Source of the DNA: Actinomycetota bacterium | GTDB lineage: Bacteria; Actinomycetota; Actinomycetes; Actinomycetales; Microbacteriaceae | Length of the DNA: 7,993 bases | Reading direction: 5' to 3' | Assembly: GCA_027728145.1 (NCBI GenBank) | Contig: JAQBZV010000040.1 | Span: forward strand, 1-7,993 | Part shown: positions 5,898-7,993 of the stretch, piece by piece | Layout of the letters: each line of letters starts with the position of its first letter | Numbering within the stretch: the stretch's first letter is position 1 | Notes under the pieces: model-generated | Told to the model about the DNA's origin: nothing | Databases searched by the model: none | The model's input: only the letters and a program-made list of their open reading frames with translations | Translations under genes and position numbers: made by a program

Positions 5898-7067
5898 ATG
5901 ATTGTTGGAGTTCCTAAAGAGCCGATTTCCGGCGAGAACCGGGTTGCCGCCACACCTGAATCTGTCAAACAGTTGGTCAAGGCCGGCCTGAAGGTCACCG
6001 TCCAGAAAGGCGCTGGCGTTGCCGCCGGATATGCCGATGACGCATACAAAGAGTCGGGCGCAACCCTGACTCCCACACTCAACGTTGCGTCCGTTGACGT
6101 TCTCGCTCACGTTCGACCGCTGGCTCCCGCGACGATCACGAAGTTGAAGAAGGGCGCAATGACGATTGGGCTTGCGTCCCCAGCATCGGAAGCGGCCTCG
6201 GTCAAGGCGTTGCGAGACCAGAAGGTTACGTCCTTCGCTCTCGAACTTGTCCCTCGGATTTCGCGCGCCCAGTCGATGGATGCGCTCACCTCGCAGGCAT
6301 TGGTAGCCGGCTATCGCTGTGTGTTGGAAGCGGCGATGCGACTTCCCCGTTTCTTCCCGCTGTACATGACTGCCGCAGGAACGGTTCCGCCCGCAACGGT
6401 GTTAGTTCTCGGTGCCGGTGTCGCTGGTCTCCAGGCAATCGCCACAGCCAAGCGGCTGGGAGCCAAGGTCAATGCGTATGACGTTCGGTCTGCGTCGGCC
6501 GATGAGGTGCGCTCGATGGGTGGAACCTTCATCGAGCTCGAACTCGATGCCTCGGCAGATGGTGCCGGTGGATACGCGAAAGAGCTCGCCGCTGATCGGG
6601 TGAAGCGCCAACAGGAGCTGCTCACCCCCTATGTCACTGCAGCTGATGTCATCATCACTACTGCCGCAATTCCTGGGCGCCCAGCGCCCCGCTTGATCAC
6701 CGCGAAAATGATGAAGGACATGAAGCCTGGTTCGGTCATCATTGATTTAGCCGCTGAGACGGGTGGAAACGTCGAAGGCTCCAAGCCGGGTGCGGACATC
6801 TTGGTCACGGTGGGCAAGTCAGGCGGGTCTGTCACTCTGGTCGGAATGAAGGATGTTCCCTCCTCGATGGCGTATGACGCTTCGCGCCTCTATGCAAAGA
6901 ACATCTCCAACCTTCTCGAGCTGATGGTGAAGGACAAGAAGGTTCAGCCCGACTTTGAAGACGAGGTTGTGGCCGGTGCCTGCCTTACTCACGCAGGCGA
7001 AATTCGTCACGAACCCACCGCAGAAGCTCTCGCACAGGCTAAGAGCGTAGGGAAAGGCAAGAAGTAA
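5898..7067 (+). CDS. pntAA: NAD(P)+ transhydrogenase, alpha-1 subunit (domain I, NAD(H)-binding)
   Basis: A 389-aa soluble subunit carrying the NAD(H) site of the proton-translocating transhydrogenase, which drives NADP+ reduction by NADH with the proton gradient. It begins MIVGVPKEPISGENRVAATPE, the usual domain I start. RAQSMDALTSQA is the conserved RAQ loop that contacts nicotinamide and domain III. A Rossmann GAGVAG lies at 172-177, with Asp195 at the end of the second strand, as expected for NAD preference. IPGRPAPRLIT and the segment around SVIIDLAAETGGN are also characteristic. The alanine dehydrogenase family is related, but the RAQ loop and the pntAB-pntB neighbours settle the call. 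GAGGGTG stands seven bases before the ATG. The stop TAA overlaps the next start as TAATG. Membrane domains are on separate genes, the split actinobacterial and Rhodospirillum-type layout. Confidence 0.96.
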   Translation: MIVGVPKEPISGENRVAATPESVKQLVKAGLKVTVQKGAGVAAGYADDAYKESGATLTPTLNVASVDVLAHVRPLAPATITKLKKGAMTIGLASPASEAASVKALRDQKVTSFALELVPRISRAQSMDALTSQALVAGYRCVLEAAMRLPRFFPLYMTAAGTVPPATVLVLGAGVAGLQAIATAKRLGAKVNAYDVRSASADEVRSMGGTFIELELDASADGAGGYAKELAADRVKRQQELLTPYVTAADVIITTAAIPGRPAPRLITAKMMKDMKPGSVIIDLAAETGGNVEGSKPGADILVTVGKSGGSVTLVGMKDVPSSMAYDASRLYAKNISNLLELMVKDKKVQPDFEDEVVAGACLTHAGEIRHEPTAEALAQAKSVGKGKK

Positions 7068-7369
7068 TGGAAGAGATCAAGATTCTCACCTATTTCGTCC
7101 TGGCAGTATTTGTTGGGTTTGAAGTGGTCTCCAAGGTGTCCAGCACCCTGCACACTCCTTTGATGTCGGGCGCTAACGCCATCCACGGCATCATCCTCGT
7201 GGGGTCCATCATCGTCGCCGGTCACGCCGACACGGCCTGGATGCTCGCTCTCGCTCTTCTGGCTGTCCTCATGGCCACCGTCAACTTGGTGGGTGGCTTC
7301 GTGGTGACAGACCGCATGCTGGAAATGTTCTCCGGTAAGAAGAAGGCCCAGGAAGGACAAGCCCGATGA
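7067..7369 (+). CDS. pntAB: NAD(P)+ transhydrogenase, alpha-2 subunit (membrane part of domain II)
   Basis: A 100-aa membrane protein with three hydrophobic segments (about 5-23, 36-52 and 56-80) that forms part of the proton channel with PntB. It corresponds to the C-terminal membrane portion of fused E. coli PntA. The match includes HTPLMSGANAIHGI (29-42; E. coli has NAISGI) and NLVGGFVVTDRMLEMF near the end. His40 lies inside the second membrane segment, where E. coli has Ser, and is a candidate proton-path residue. The start shares one base with the pntAA stop (TAATG), and the stop overlaps the pntB start (ATGA), so all three subunits should be made in step. The tail after residue 89 is charged and cytoplasmic. 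Confidence 0.95.
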   Translation: MEEIKILTYFVLAVFVGFEVVSKVSSTLHTPLMSGANAIHGIILVGSIIVAGHADTAWMLALALLAVLMATVNLVGGFVVTDRMLEMFSGKKKAQEGQAR

Positions 7370-7993
7370 GTCTCATTACGCCAGAGGTTGAGGCACTTCT
7401 CTACCTTTTCGCTGCTGTCGCCTTCATCCTTGCTCTCAAGGGACTCTCGTCACCGAAGTCTGCCCGCCGAGGAAACGTCATCGGTGCGGTGGGTGCCATC
7501 GTGGGTGTTGTCACCGTGTTCCTTGCGGAAGAGCTGAAAAACATCGGCTGGATTCTTATCGTGATTGGTATTGGAACCATCATTTCCATCCCCGCCTCGC
7601 GCATGGTGAAAATGACCCAGATGCCTCAGCTAGTGGCATTGTTCAACGGTGTGGGTGGTGGAGCCGCAGGAATTGTGGCCCTCCTGGAGCTCTTTGCCGC
7701 TGACTCCTTCGGTTTCCTGCTAGCAGTTGCCTTCACTGTCTTTGTCGGAAGCGTCTCGTTCTCCGGATCGGTCGTTACCTTCCTCAAGCTCCAAGAAGTG
7801 ATGACCACCAGGCCCGTGCTATTCAAAGGTCAGCAGTATGTGATGGTAATTCTGACCATCGCGGCTCTTGCTGGGGCGGTCATTGTGATTCTTGACCAGA
7901 ACTTTGTGGTGGCGAGCCTCTTGATGGCCGTTGGTCTCGTGATGGGCGTTCTCGTGGTGCTCCCCGTCGGTGGAGCTGACGTCCCCATCGTGA
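7366..7993 (+). CDS. pntB: NAD(P)+ transhydrogenase, beta subunit, N-terminal part
   Basis: Partial gene: 209 codons are visible and the frame is still open at the right edge. PntB supplies most of the proton channel (domain II) and, beyond this window, the NADP(H)-binding domain III. The visible region is mostly transmembrane helices, starting MSLITPEVEALLYLFAAVAFILALKGLSSP. It has ARRGNVIGAVGA, the loop KMTQMPQLVALFNGVGGGAAG, FVGSVSFSGSVVTFLKL and, at the edge, VGGADVPIV, which matches the GGADMPVV of E. coli PntB. Asn94 (in LFNG) stands where E. coli has His91. Translation should be coupled to pntAB through the ATGA overlap. Domain III and its NADP-binding motif cannot be checked here. Confidence 0.95.
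   Translation, partial: MSLITPEVEALLYLFAAVAFILALKGLSSPKSARRGNVIGAVGAIVGVVTVFLAEELKNIGWILIVIGIGTIISIPASRMVKMTQMPQLVALFNGVGGGAAGIVALLELFAADSFGFLLAVAFTVFVGSVSFSGSVVTFLKLQEVMTTRPVLFKGQQYVMVILTIAALAGAVIVILDQNFVVASLLMAVGLVMGVLVVLPVGGADVPIV

Noticed and set aside
7991..7993. TGA at the right edge as a stop of pntB
   Set aside because: It is out of frame: the pntB frame reads ATC GTG A here and remains open.

Overview
The window looks like chromosomal DNA of a compact-genome actinobacterium with moderately high GC. Microbacteriaceae is my best guess, from overall protein style and tight gene packing; I could not test it by search. I see no phage, insertion sequence, CRISPR array, tRNA or rRNA. The genes are ordinary metabolic ones. 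The interest lies in short regulatory palindromes and in one residue pattern in the transhydrogenase membrane domain.

Left part (1-2065). The 3' end of cysK (cysteine synthase) is followed after 1 nt by cysE (serine O-acetyltransferase), so the last two steps of cysteine synthesis sit together. A PlsC-type lysophosphatidate acyltransferase follows 9 nt later. It converges on a thioredoxin gene on the minus strand, and the two stop codons overlap. The thioredoxin gene has its own upstream region with a perfect 18-bp palindrome of the C-tract/G-tract type used by CsoR/CstR-like repressors.

Middle part (2066-5812). A divergent intergenic region of 220 bp leads into a large flavin acyl-CoA oxidase gene (671 aa). 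A small membrane methyltransferase-like gene follows 4 nt later. Then come a TetR-family regulator with a near-palindrome ahead of its ribosome-binding site, and a 65-66 aa single-span membrane protein that may be translated from a leaderless mRNA. These suggest a fatty-acid or lipid oxidation locus, but whether the TetR protein controls the oxidase is inference.

Right part (5813-7993). The three-gene proton-translocating NAD(P)+ transhydrogenase operon pntAA-pntAB-pntB has overlapping stop and start codons (TAATG, then ATGA). pntB runs off the window after 209 codons. It balances NADH and NADPH against the proton gradient, supplying NADPH for biosynthesis and for thioredoxin reduction. PntB has Asn where E. 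coli has the membrane His91, and PntAB carries a His in its own membrane segment, which suggests the alternative proton-path layout.
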